Shown here: positions 33,401 through 44,519 of the stretch, one piece after another
How the letters are laid out: each line of letters starts with the position of its first letter
Position numbering within the stretch: the stretch's first letter is position 1
NCBI RefSeq assembly: GCF_026213295.1
Contig: NC_079418.1
Coordinates: 7,246,841-7,310,840 of the forward strand
Length of the DNA: 64,000 nt
From: Gadus chalcogrammus
Taxonomy: Eukaryota; Chordata; Actinopteri; Gadiformes; Gadidae
Direction of reading: 5' to 3'
Program-made: the position numbers and the translations under genes
The notes under the pieces: generated by a model
What the model was told of the DNA's origin: nothing
The model's database searches: none
The model's input: the letters and a program-made list of their open reading frames with translations, nothing else

Positions 33401-33665
33401 CGGCCACCAGGCGCTCGCCATCGAGCCCTCCATCTGGGCCTGGCTCCAGACGGGGGCCCTGGGCTTCCTCCAGGCCGGGTCACATCTCCTCTTCTTACGT
33501 TATTCATTGAGGATTTTTGAACCATTCTTAGTCTGGCCCGTCACCTGAGACCGCTCTGCCATGAGAGACCCTACCAGGAGCACAAGGCTCCAGACAACAC
33601 AGCCCTCAGGTTCACAGGGACACGCAAACCTCTCCACCACGATAAGGTGACGGTTCCAGGAGAGG
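30497..33665 (-). mobile_element. Near full-length RTE-clade (Rex3-like) LINE
   Basis: A 3169-bp element flanked by the 11-bp target duplication CGTCCGTAAGT (30486-30496 and 33666-33676). The 3' end, at the low coordinate, has an (ATGAG)n tail. Minus-strand segments in order: endonuclease 33525-32806 (LALGTWNVTSLWGK, AVGILINPR, VVCAYAPNS); endonuclease end and RT start 32792-31362 ([42 protein letters not shown]); RT end 31471-30875 ([23 protein letters not shown]); C-terminus 30878-30522 (WRDYISTLAWERLGI). Frameshifts separate the segments, near 32800, 31450 and 30876. Inactive. Confidence 0.88.
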
Positions 33666-34025
33666 CGTCCGTAAGTGTTGTACACAATTATTGTTTGAGT
33701 TATTAGATGTTAACACTCGTGAAAATGTCTCTGTTATACTTTACTGTTATACGTTTGATTGAGAACACATTTCAACTCATTGCTTGCTAACTATGTAGCT
33801 CGTGGTTATCGTCCGATATGATTAGCATGTTGCTTGTGAATATAAAACACAAGTTGATGCGATAGTAATTTGACATAGGCCTTTGGTAATTTGATGTCTT
33901 TCTGTTTATTTTATAGTTCTATAAATAAAAAATGAGAGCAACATTGTAAAGAGTAAAAGAACATTGCATTGAAGAAACGTTCTGGAGCTTCATTCATTCC
34001 ACATTCTTTCTGGTTAGCTATCTGT

Positions 34026-35040
34026 CTACGCATTGCAAGGACGCAGTTGTAAGGACAGAATGGTGGTGTTCTCATAAACTAAAAGCAGTTCATTATTTAA
34101 CCTGTGGACATCAAAGAAGGGGTAAACATCCAACAACTTTGCCAGTTCCGTAGCTGGGAATCCATTGGTTTTTGCAAAATCAGTAAATGCTGCAGGGTCA
34201 AGCAGACGGAAAAACTGGAGGTTTTGCATATCACTCAATCTTTCTGTCATCTGAGTGATGATACCATCCACGATCTTGTAGTAAAGAATCCGATAAGAAT
34301 CACTTGCTCCTCTTGAATCGGAGGAATGTTTTTCATGACTGAGGCCTTCCTCGTAGTCTTGCCAGCCCTTGCGACAGCGGATTCTGCTGGGATCCTCATG
34401 TCCAATCGTGGTCGTGGTGTCTTCATAAATCTACTGGAACTTGGTCTGTGAGCGCAGGGATTTGATAGCAGCTATGGTGGCATCCATCTGGTGGTTAGAC
34501 TTACGCAAGTCAAGTGATCTCGTTTGAAGGATGGTGAATAGGACCTCTGTATGGCAATAGATGTTCAAGAACACTTTTAAAAGAAACATGAACTTGAAGT
34601 CATGCAGTTTGTCTTTAAGTGACTTGCTCTGATTAATAGAGTCGTTATACCAGCCTCTTTCAGTCATGATCTGGTCAAATACAGTAATCAGGGTGTCCCT
34701 ACCCTCATACATTGCACTAACCGCTCTGCTTTTGAAGTGCCAGCGTGTAGCCGAGCCTCCCGGTACTCGCGCTCCACCAGCCTCAGTTAGTAAAGCAGTA
34801 AGTTTAGCAGACTTTGTGAAAAGGTTGTGGAAACTCTCCAGCCTCGCGACGAAGAGTTTTGCGTCTTGAATGTCTTTGCTACCTTGTGCCAACACGAGAT
34901 TTAAGCGGTGCGCATAACAGTGAATGAAGAGCGCATAAGGGCAAAGAGCTTTTACTTTCGCCCTCACGCCTCCGTGCTGCCCACTCATGATGCTGGCGCC
35001 GTCATATGTCTGACATATTAATTTCTCCTACGGATTGTAC
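34026..35040 (-). pseudogene. hAT transposase, central domain (ZMYM1-like lineage)
   Basis: The ORF at 34988-34431 reads from MSGQHGGVRAKV through CYAHRLNLVLAQ and GGSATRWHFKSRAV, a recognisable hAT catalytic-core pattern, preceded on the minus strand by a QTYDGAS-like stretch near 35000. A further block (34271-34026, LLDPAAFTDFAK) lies downstream in another frame. Interrupted by frameshifts and by the RTE insertion; its C-terminus is at 30240-30007. A domesticated gene is unlikely given the breaks. Confidence 0.75.
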
Positions 35041-35179
35041 TTTCTTAATGTTCCCAATATAACTTCAGTTAAAGCCGCGGCATCTCTTTCTGCACTGATC
35101 CTAAGAATCTTTCGCACACATTCCCTTTCTCATTCTCTGGAACTCCTGGCACAACCTTAATTGCCGGACATACCATTAC

Positions 35180-36993
35180 CATTACTACCATACCAATTCT
35201 TCGATCTGATCACTCTGCACTGTTATGCAACGTTGATCTGCCCAACATTAGGACAATGGCCCCCAGGTGGCGTTTAAACAGATCTTTACTAACTAACTCT
35301 GGATTTCTTAGTTCACTCAACGTTCAATTAAATGATTTTTGGGATATTAACACAAAGGAATGCTCCACTCCACACATTTTATGGGAGGCCACAAAGTGCT
35401 TTTTTTGTGGTTTCTGTATTTCATTCTCCTCAACTCTAGTTAAAACAAAAGCTTCCCAGATCACAAATCTTGAATGCAAAATAGAATCGTTAGAAAACGT
35501 ACAAAAACATAGCTTCTCAGATGATCAGTCTAAACTGCTGTTATCTTTGAAAGATGTATACAAGGCACTGGCTGTATCAAAGGCGGAATTTATCCTGCAT
35601 AGAACTAGACAAAAGTACTACTTTGAATCAGAGAGGCCTAGTCACCTGCTGGCTCTTATGCTTAAGAAATGTGAAACGAAAGCTCACATCCCAGCAATAA
35701 ATAAGCCTGTTGGTAAAATTACAACTGCTGTCCAATTCATTTTTAACATTTTATGAAAATCTATATAAATCAGAAATTGCTTATGACGACACTAACTGTA
35801 AACAGTATCTTCACAAATTGGAGCTTCCCTGCCTTGAACAAACAGACCAAGATGATCTGGAAGCTGCTTTAGAGCTGGATGAACAACATAGAGCTTTGAA
35901 ATGTCTCAATAAAGGCAAATCGCCTGGCTTGGATGGCCTCCCACCAGAGCACACTCATGCTTGATTCAATTTAATTTTGCAATCAAGAGTGGGACCTTTC
36001 ATAGAGACCAAAAAACAGCACTCATCACCGTACTCCTTGGAGTGCTCTAGTTTTAGACCAATATTTACTGACAAGTGATCTTAAGATATATGCTAAAGTT
36101 CTTGCTCTGCGCCTTGAAAAAGTTATTCAATTTCTAGTCGATGAAGACCAAACAGGCTTTATCAAAGGACGCTATGCATCTGATAACATGAGAAGGCTGC
36201 TACACATTATAGATGTAGCAGAGACACACCCAAATCCTTTTGCCGTATTTTCACTTGACGCCGAGAAAGCCTTTGATAGGATAGAGTGGAACTACCTATA
36301 TGTTGGCAGTTTTGGATTCAGAAATAATTTTATAGCAATGATCAAGGCGCTATACCACTCACCTTTAGCAAGTGTTCTAACAGGGGGCATAATCTCTTCT
36401 CCTTTTACCCTGCAGCGTGGAACAAGACAGGGGTGTCCACTCTCGCCACTTTTATTTTGTCCATCTCTGGAACCCCTGGCACAAGCCATTAGGCAATCTA
36501 CAGCTCCCCTATGAAAATTGGTCATCATAATCATATTATATCTCTATGTGCGGATGATATAATTTTGTTCTTGGATATCTTTGACACCTCTATTCACCCA
36601 ATCATCAAGGAATTTGGTCATTTCAGCAGCCTGTCAGGCTATAAAATTAATTGGACAAAATCTGCACTTATGCATCTAAATATTATGCAAACAAAGGCTC
36701 CTATTACCACCTATATTCAGACCAAAAGCTATTTTACATATCTGGGCATTACAATCTATAAAAACATACATAAAATTAACAGAGACAACTTCAACACTAT
36801 TTTAAGCAAAATAAAGTCAGACATTCATAGATTGAGGAATCTAAAGACATCTCTTTAATTAATTCAGTTAAAATTAACGTATTGCCCTGTCTCAATTTCC
36901 TTTTCTTTATGCTACCACTCTGCCTCCCTCCGAATTATTTCCAAGACATTCACTCCATAATTTCCAGTTTTATTTGGGATGGGAGACGGCCTA
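35180..36993 (+). mobile_element. L1-like LINE, 5' part of a split copy
   Basis: Starts within the endonuclease end (RSDHSALLCNVDLP in frame near 35210), then the linker (APRWRLNRSLLTN, 35256-35756), RT fingers (KGKSPGLDGLPPE), FSLDAEKAFDRIEWNYL (36188-36514), RGTRQGCPLSPLLF, then the catalytic LCADDIILFLD (36511-36858) and YLGITIYKN. Stops and frameshifts between segments make it dead. Reading ends at FIWDGRRP at 36990, where the inverted-repeat element begins; the continuation is at 41609. Confidence 0.85.
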
Positions 36994-37132
36994 CCCGGGG
37001 ATTCCACCGGACGCGTTACGGCTGCGGCACGGAACGGCTGCGAGCCAGCCGCATTCACGCGACATCACGAGATCACGCGATAATCCTAAACCTAATGTAC
37101 TCACCTTCCACTCCCAAAACTACTGATATTAA

Positions 37133-39341
37133 AGGCCCACTATGAGACCGACACGAGTGAAAGGGGAACTATGCAACTTTTTTGGCTTGATTTAACTTAA
37201 AGGGGTAGTTCGGAATTTTGGACATAGGGCCTGATTCCGAAGTGAGCATTGGTATTCTATATCACTGGAGACAGTTTTCAACACATTTCATTCAGTCCTT
37301 CTAGTTGCAGAGTTCGCTCGTGCTAGGCTAGCGCACGTCAACGGGCAATGCTAGCCTGCTATTAAAAACAGTCTTACCCACTCCACAGTACACCCGAGGT
37401 AAATCAATTATAACGCCAGACTATAGATTTAAATGTCTGTGTTGATAGAATAATGTTAAAAATAAAAATAACCATGCATCGCATGGTTCATCGAGGGACT
37501 ACTTTCTCAGCAGAAGCGGAATTCTACTATGCGCTGGTTAGGTTTGTAACCGAATCACGACAGAAGAACGTAAACAGAGAAGCGTGGGACAGAAGCGCAA
37601 TTGAACGACTAGGCAACATGATGGTTCAGTGTGCTTTTAGAAATTGTAGAGATAAACGGTACAGATGGGCACCACAAAGTTTCCACCAATTTCCAGTGCG
37701 AGATCCAGAAAGGACTCAACTGTGGCTTGTTGCTGCTGGCTTTGGCATCAAAACACCGGCTCGTACATGTACGGTTCGTTGGATACAACAAATTCCTCAT
37801 AATCGTCTTCAAAAGCAGATGCATCGCTAACTCCTCCAAACGTGGCCATATCTTGTCAATTTAATACGCTTGTAGAATTCCTTCGTTCACTGTACTCTGC
37901 GTTTGTAGCAATGACAGGTAACCTAGGTATCAGTCCGCCGCTGCCGTAGCCTACGTACAGGAATATAAACACTGCTGCTGAGACCCCGCAATTCCCTCAA
38001 AATGCAATGCAATGCAAGGTTGGTTTTATTTCTAACATTATTCTATAAACAGACATTTAGATTTATAGTCTGTCGTTATAATTGATTTACCTCGGGTGTA
38101 CTGTGGAGTGGGTAAGACTGTTTTTAATAGCAGGCTAGCATTGCCCGTTGACTTGCGCTAGCCTAGCACGAGCGAACTCTGCAACTAGAAGGACTGAATG
38201 AAATGTGTTGAAAACTGTCTCCAGTGATATAGAATACCAATGCTCACTTCGGAATCAGGCCCTATGTCCAAAATTCCGAACTACCCCTTTAATATAACAG
38301 GCTAAGAGTCATTGCGATGGTTCTATTATACATTTTTGTTCGATTGTTCGTTGTTTCGACTCCCCCTTGGGCATCTTGGCGGAGAAAGGGAATAGGTTTC
38401 TGCCGGCGACCCGCCGCCCACTCTCGCGGGAGTCTCGGGTCTCGCGAAGTAACAAATTGCTTTACGGCACAGACCCCCAAACACGGAACCGGCTCGATAT
38501 AAATACAAGTAACTAAGGGATTGTTACATTCATCATAGATCAGCCGACTAGAAAGAGACAGGGAAACCCAATGTCGGAGGAACAGAATAAGAGAAAAGGG
38601 AGACTGACCGACAGAGAGGCCAGACACGAGTAAACGTTGGGCAAGCTTTTCAGGAATAGCGTGAACTGAAAGGAAAAGAAGACTGCAAATCAGACGCCGA
38701 CTTGGCCGTGTTGCTTTTGAAATTGAAATTACCCTTTGGTGAACTTCGTCTTCGTGGTATTCTTGATGTTGATAGTCTCTGTACAAATGTGTTTGCTCAA
38801 CCATTTTGTTGTGAGCCCTGTAAAAATGTGTTTTCTCGACCGTTTTGTTGTGAGCCCTGTGTGTTTCCTTTCCTTTGTTTCCATGGGTGTTTTGCCGTTC
38901 GTCTGTCTCGTCCCCCAGATACAGGCTGAATCCCCGAATCCGGGATCTTGTTTATTTAGATTATTATGTTGGCCAACACTCTTACACTGATTGTTCTGTT
39001 CAACCTAAAATAAAACAATTATAATCTAGGATATAAATTCTCCCCGTCAACTGTAAAAAAGGATGGATTTATGTTTATTGCAATACAAATACACAGTTTT
39101 AAAAATGTATAACTTTGTCCGCACTTCATCTACTTCGGACATGGCTCCACGCTTTCGCCGGCTTCTTTGAAAACAAATGCACATGGCTAGTGTAGAAGTG
39201 CATGGGGAAGGGTCGTCAACGAGTTGTTACGACAGTGTTGTAAAATATCTACTACGAAGCTGTAGGGGGCGCTGTGTAGAGAAAAGTGCGTGCCAAACCA
39301 AGAAAACAGCGAAGAAATGCCCGATCTTGCATAGTGGACCT
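37133..39341. mobile_element. TTAA-flanked element with AGGYCCACTATG ends
   Basis: Flanked by TTAA at 37129-37132 and 39342-39345. Inverted ends AGGCCCACTATG and CATAGTGGACCT. Contains the 37201-38288 element. The remaining interior (38293-39341) has an unassigned stretch with a repeated TTTTGTTGTGAGCCCTGT module near 38803 and 38842. No transposase recognised; a TTAA target points to the Kolobok or piggyBac type. Confidence 0.7.
37201..38288. mobile_element. THAP-domain element with ~250-bp terminal inverted repeats (Kolobok type)
   Basis: A 1088-bp element flanked by TTAA (37197-37200, 38289-38292). Its arms, 37201 to about 37455 and about 38030-38288, are inverted copies (AGGGGTAGTTCGGAATTTTG at the outer end). 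The central ORF at 37453-37830 (+) contains CAFRNCRDKRYRW, then SFHQFPVRDPERTQLWLVAA, matching the first half of a THAP zinc finger (C-x4-C, FP, W). THAP plus TTAA is characteristic of Kolobok transposons. The coding region is only a remnant. Confidence 0.8.
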
Positions 39342-39400
39342 TTAAATGCCAGGCTTTGTCCTTTCTGACATTGTCCTTATAAAAAGGATGATTTGGTACA

Positions 39401-41310
39401 TAATAATAATAATAATAATAATACATTTAATTTAGAGGCGCCTTTCAAGACACCCAAGGTCACCTTACAGAGCATATAGTCATCATAAATCGTTTAAAAA
39501 AATAAGACATTGTGGAAAAAATAAAAAATAAATAAATAAATAAACATAATAAATAAAAAATAAATAAAACAAAAACAAGACAAAACAAAACAAACAAACA
39601 ATCAAAACAGTGATCAGTTAGACGTTGTGTGCGAGTTTGAACAGGTGAGTTTTGAGTTGTGACTTGAAGGTTGTAATGTTGTCTGACTGTTTTATGTGTG
39701 GGGGGAGGGAGTTCCAGAGCCTGGGTGCTGAACAGCTGAATGACCGGGCACCCATTGTATTGAGTCGTGATGTGGGGATACATAGTAGTCCAGCAGAGGT
39801 TGAGTGGAGGGAACGGGAGGGAGTGTATTCTTGGAGGAGGTCGCAGAGGTAACTGGGGGCTAGGTTGTGGAGAGCTTTGTAGGTGAGGAGTAGGGTTTTG
39901 TATTGGATGCGGTAGTGTACTGGGAGCCAGTGAAGTTGGATGAGGACAGGGGTGATGTGGTCAGATGATTTGGTGCGGGTGATGATCCGGGCGGCTGAGT
40001 TCTGAATGATCTGCAGTCTGTTGATGAGTTTGGTGGGGAGTCCGATGTGACAAATTAGTGAACTAGGATTTCAGTGCTGGATTGGGTCAGTGATGGGCGG
40101 AGTCTGGCGATGTTGCAGAGGTGGAAGAATGCAGTCCGGGTGATGTTGTGAATATGGGGTGCGAATGAGAGGGTGTTGTCCAGGATGACGCCGAGGCTCT
40201 TGACTTTGGAGGAGAAGGGTACTGGGAATCCATCGATGATTATGAGTGGAGCTGGGGTGTGTTGTGATTTAGTGAGGGTGGATTTGGATCCGATGAGCAG
40301 GGCCTCGGTCTTGTTTCCATTGAGTTTCAGGAAGTTCCTGCTCAACCAGCTCCGGATCTCTTCCAGGCACGTGATGAGGGAGGTGGGGGGGATGGCAGCG
40401 GTGGGTTTGGTGGAGATGTAGACCTGTGTGTCGTCAGCGTAGCAGTGAAAATGGACCCCATGGTGACGGAGGAGTGTGCCCAGCGGGAGGAGGTAAGTGG
40501 TGAACAGGAGTGGACCCAAGACTGACCCCTGGGGGACACCCAGTGAGACACCTGAACACCCAGACTTGTGGTTGCTTAGTTGAACAAATTATTGACGGCC
40601 GGTGAGGTAGGATGTAAACCAGGAGAGTGCAGCACCAGTGATCCCAATGCCAGCCAGGCGGTCCAGGAGCAGAGGGTGGGAGATGGTGTCGAATGCTGCG
40701 CTGAGATCGAGGAGGATGAGAATGGTGAGTAATCCAGAGTCGGCTGCAAGGAGGAGGTCGTTGGTGATTTTGACTAGGGCTGTTTCAGTGCTGTGTTTTG
40801 GACTGAAGCCAGATTGGAACGGTTCGTGGAGATTGTTTGTGTCAAGGTGGGACTGTAGTTGTGCGGCAACCACCCTTTCAAGTGTTTTGGAGATGAAAGG
40901 GAGATTGGAGATGGGCCGGTAATGGTTAAGGTCAGTTGGGTCAGCACCAGGTTTTTTCAGGATGGGAGTGATGGCAGCCAGCTTGAGAGTGGGGGGTACA
41001 GTACCAGTAGTGAGGGAGGAGTTAATTATGTTGGTGATCATGGGGGAGATGGACGGAAGACATGCTTTGACAAGGGAGGTGGGAAGAGGATCGAGCTGAC
41101 AGGTGGTGGTTTTGGCTTTGCGGATGAGTTCTGAAATGACTTCATAAATGACTTCATGTTGCGGAACTTCGACAATGAGTCTCTCGTCTTCCATGTTGCC
41201 GACCCTCTGAGACCCTTTGATTGATTGACTGCTGACCTGGTGCCGCCGGTCATGACGTAATAATGTTGAGGTGAAGTTGTGATAGGCTAAATGAGCTGAG
41301 TATTGTGTTT
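39401..41310 (-). mobile_element. L2-like LINE, 5'-truncated, reverse transcriptase only
   Basis: Minus-strand ORFs at 41452-40589 and 40519-40055 encode RT motifs in order: [49 protein letters not shown], then CYADDTQVYIS and SLGVILDNTL. A frameshift or stop near 40550 splits them. The 3' end, at the low coordinate, is TAAATTAAATG plus (ATT)n. The same 3' end occurs at 59791-60068. The 5' boundary, near 41310, is approximate. Confidence 0.82.
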
Positions 41311-41608
41311 TATTTTGAAAATTCACCGGATGCTCTATGGGTTTTACTTTTTCACTTCCTGCCCTGCTCGATCTGCTCTGTTGAAATTGACGCGGTTCAG
41401 CAACGGCTTGCGGCAAAAATAGAAATGCTACGGAATGATAGCGCTGCGGCACGGCAAGCCGCTCCTGGGACGCTGCTGAGACGTTCCGCAGCCGCGCCCG
41501 GTGGAAATGGTCTCATTGATTAGAGTGGAACCTATCTGCTGCGGTGACCGCGGCCAAGAAGTGCCGCAGCCGTAACGTTGCCGTAACGCGTCCGGTGGAA
41601 TCAGGCCT

Positions 41609-42999
41609 CTAGGGTTCGTTTGACTACACTGCAACGACCCAAACTGCTGGGGGGTTTGGCAGTACCAAACTTTGAACTTTACTATTGGTCTTTTCAGATC
41701 AGAGCACTCAGCACATGTGTTGACCCACAGTCTACCACTGCATGGAAATGGATTGAAGCTGCTAAGATATTACCACACAAACCACAAGAAATCCTATTCT
41801 CTAGCGTAACAAACAAAATAATTAAAAATATTTTTGGGCCCATCATTGCAAACTCTGTACAGGTGTGGAAGAAAGCAGAACGTTGGATGGGCGCCCCTTC
41901 TAAATTCTGTCAGAATACACAGCTATGGCATAATCCAAGGTTATTATGCGGTAACAAGCCATTTCATCAACCCTCTTGGTCATCTCTTGGAGTAAATACA
42001 TTAGGTGACGTAACGCTTAAGGTCTTCACTCCATACAAGACTTTTAAAGAACACGCTTTTCTCTTCCTATGTCCTCTTATTTTGTTTACTTTCAGCTAAG
42101 ATCTGCCTTAAAAACGTATGGAGTTCCCTGGAATTCTCCTATCCCCTCACATCCCTTGTTACGATGGATTGCACCATTACTGGGCAGATCTTCTGTCTCC
42201 TTAGTATATATTTCACTGATTCAGTACAGGGACAAGGCTTTACCAATTGAATCCATATGGAACAGGGAGCTGGGGAGTTTGAATATAAACTTGGATTGGG
42301 AGAGAATTTGGTGCAATTAAGCATGACTTCTAAGAACCTAACTCACCAACTAATTTACTTCAAAACCATACACATCACACCCTATAAGAGATTTCAGATG
42401 AAATTGCAGACTACTGTCAACTGTCATGTAACACTGCTTCACCCGGAACATTCTTACACATGTTTTGGGGTTGTCTGGTTATCTCTAAGTTCTGGTTTCA
42501 TGTAAATTCTGTTTTAGCGGATATACTTGATATTTTTTATGTTCCTAATCTGTTTTTTGTCTGCTTAATGATAATTCTGATATAAATCTAAAGCAAATTC
42601 TGTTCAAAATGATTTTCGCAGGGTTTACCTCTGCAAAGAAAACAATTTTGAAAAACTGGTTTACTCCAGATATGTGTATGAAATCATTCTGGATCTATAG
42701 CCTGGTCAACATTGGCAATCTTGAACATACAACTGCCCGCACGACCAGTGACTGTTCAAGCTTGGCACTCTTTCTCATCCAGGATAATCTCTTGGGCTAG
42801 GGACACCAACTAGGCAGTCTTTGTTGTGATTTACCCGCTGAACACGTTTTTGTTGCTTTATGTATTGTCCTACCAACCTGATATTTTTTCTTATTTCTTT
42901 TTCTTTTCTACTTTTCTTAATTTAACATATGACTTTTGATATGTCTGTAACCCCCCCCACCCCCTCCATTTGAAAAACAATAAAAATGTTGATCACAAA
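41609..42999 (+). mobile_element. L1-like LINE, 3' part of the split copy
   Basis: Continues the frame broken at 36993: RVRLTTLQRPKLLGGLAVPN, then FELYYWSFQIRAL and the C-terminal region (41620-42099), with frameshifted remains to about 42500. It ends with AATAAAAATG and a short poly-A near 42990-42999. Together with 35180-36993 it forms a roughly 3.2-kb 5'-truncated L1. Confidence 0.82.
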
Positions 43000-43342
43000 A
43001 AAAACTGTTTAAGGCGTAACTAAATCAATTTTCAACCGTTTATCTTCGTTTAACGAATCTACACACTTCTTTCTTCAATAATATCCAAATGGAATTTCGA
43101 TATCATTTAAACTTTCTTCAGAATCACAGTTTTAGTTTCATACCGGCTTCGTTTTCAGTTGGTCTCATTGATTTACGTTGACGCTGGTGCGTGATGACGT
43201 TCAGCAGTGTTGCCAGATTGGGCGTTTTTCCCGCAAGATTGGGCTACTTTTGGAGGACGTTCAGGCAGTGTTGCCAGATTGGGCGGTTTTTCCCACTCTA
43301 TTGAGCTACTTTTAATCATGCACCTGCTCGCTATTCTCTTAA
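43000..43342. other. Short intergenic spacer with a local duplication
   Basis: Contains two copies of a CAGTGTTGCCAGATTGGGCG module (about 43205 and 43268). Ends with the TTAA (43339-43342) of the next element. Confidence 0.5.
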
Positions 43343-44295
43343 AGTGTAATTCCGGTGTAAATTGAACCCAGGGTCATGGTTTTGGCATGAAAACCCATCC
43401 AATAAGCCCTCCAGATACCTTGTTCATTGAAAATCGAGTATTAGAGTTTGCCCGGCGCAATGGAGTCCATGTTATTGGCTTGGGGCATTGAGTTTCGCTT
43501 CCAAATCTGCATTTTTTAACCAGTAATATTGCTAAAAAGTAAAAAAAAGTAGCACCAAACCTCTGCAGTAGCATGACTAGGGTCCCTACACATAAAACAA
43601 AGCACAAACAACTTTGTTTGCATTACCGGTAGGTCCGTGTTTACAGGAAGTCCACACAAGTCGATTGCCGAATGCGCCAGAGTTCAGTTCAAGGAGGAAA
43701 GTTTTGGAATTTATAATTTATATAATTTATGTTTATGAATAATATATAGCAAGTGTTGACACGTAAATGAAAGGACTTGCATATGTAGGTTACAGTTACA
43801 AAATATTTGTTTGCTACAATCAAGCATGGCCCGTTGTTGACAGAAGACGCACAGAGTTAACGCATAGAGTGAAGGACAGCTCAAGCACCGGAGAAGACGA
43901 CCCATCTACAGCTTGAAGTCAAGAGAGAGAGATGGTTTGTGTTTGTGTTTTCCCCAACTGCGGAAAACAAATGAAAAGTAACACCCCAGAAACTTTCCAT
44001 AGACTGTCATCGCGGTACAAAGACCGATCTCTGGTAGACCAGTGGCTTATTGTTTTGAATACGGACACTGAGACCCCAATCGAGATGCTGATGCAGAAGG
44101 ATCACTGTGTCTGCAGTGCTCATTTCGATAAGGGCGACTTCAGCTAAAAGAGCTGCTGACCCAAAGAACCCAAAGAATGCTATTCCACTAGTGCAGCAAG
44201 TGGCTATGGATAGACTTGGTAAAGTTCTTTGCTTATTTGTCGTGTTACATGATTTTTCACAATTGGTGTGGAGGAGGAAGAGTCATCCGAACCTT
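43343..44295 (+). mobile_element. THAP/Kolobok-type element (copy 2)
   Basis: Begins AGTGTAATTCCGGTG right after TTAA. Similar to copy 1 (21832-22262) for about 400 bp, then includes the THAP ORF and about 150 bp beyond. The far end and second inverted repeat were not found. Confidence 0.72.
43932..44147 (+). pseudogene. THAP zinc-finger exon of the Kolobok-type transposase
   Basis: A 71-residue ORF: CVFPNCGKQMKSNTPETFHR, then W in DQWLIVL and CVCSAHFDKGDF. This is the complete C2CH THAP signature (C-x4-C, then C-x2-H). It stops just after DFS, whereas the reverse copy at 55555-55905 continues, so copy 2 has a small lesion near 44147. THAP domains bind the transposon ends in Kolobok and P-type elements. 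Confidence 0.78.
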
Positions 44296-44519
44296 TAATA
44301 ATTGGGGTCATATATTTGTGTAATAACGGTACAATGACATGTATAGCCGAGCTAAATTAGTTCGATTTTGTTTTATTTTTGGTCATTGTTCATACCTTAT
44401 TTGTAAACTCCCCAAAAGATTGGTTCCTGTGTAAGTTGGTTCCACGTTATTGTTTTCTATGGCATGCCTTTTTGTTTCCCTGGGGAGTGGTTTGGCGTTG
44501 CACCTGTGTGTCTAGCTTC

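Larger units (their letters stand above)
36994..41608. mobile_element. 4.6-kb TIR element inserted in the L1 (host of nested elements)
   Basis: Bounded by inverted ends sharing GATTCCACCGGACGCG and TTACGG, with GCTGCGGCAC-rich subterminal sequence on both sides, and flanked by CTA on each side (36991-36993, 41609-41611). Removing the element plus one CTA restores an uninterrupted L1 reading frame, so the boundaries are secure. A 3-bp duplication fits PIF/Harbinger or CACTA-type elements. Its own DNA seems limited to about 37000-37128 and about 41310-41608; the rest is later insertions. No transposase seen. Confidence 0.8.

Noticed and set aside
38289..38990. ORFs of 60-171 codons at 38289-38990 on both strands
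   Set aside because: No recognisable domain, located inside a TTAA element; overlapping frames suggest chance openness.
43932..44147. A host THAP-family gene
   Set aside because: The ORF lies in a repeat with two other copies in the window beside TTAA and is truncated, so a transposase remnant is more likely.
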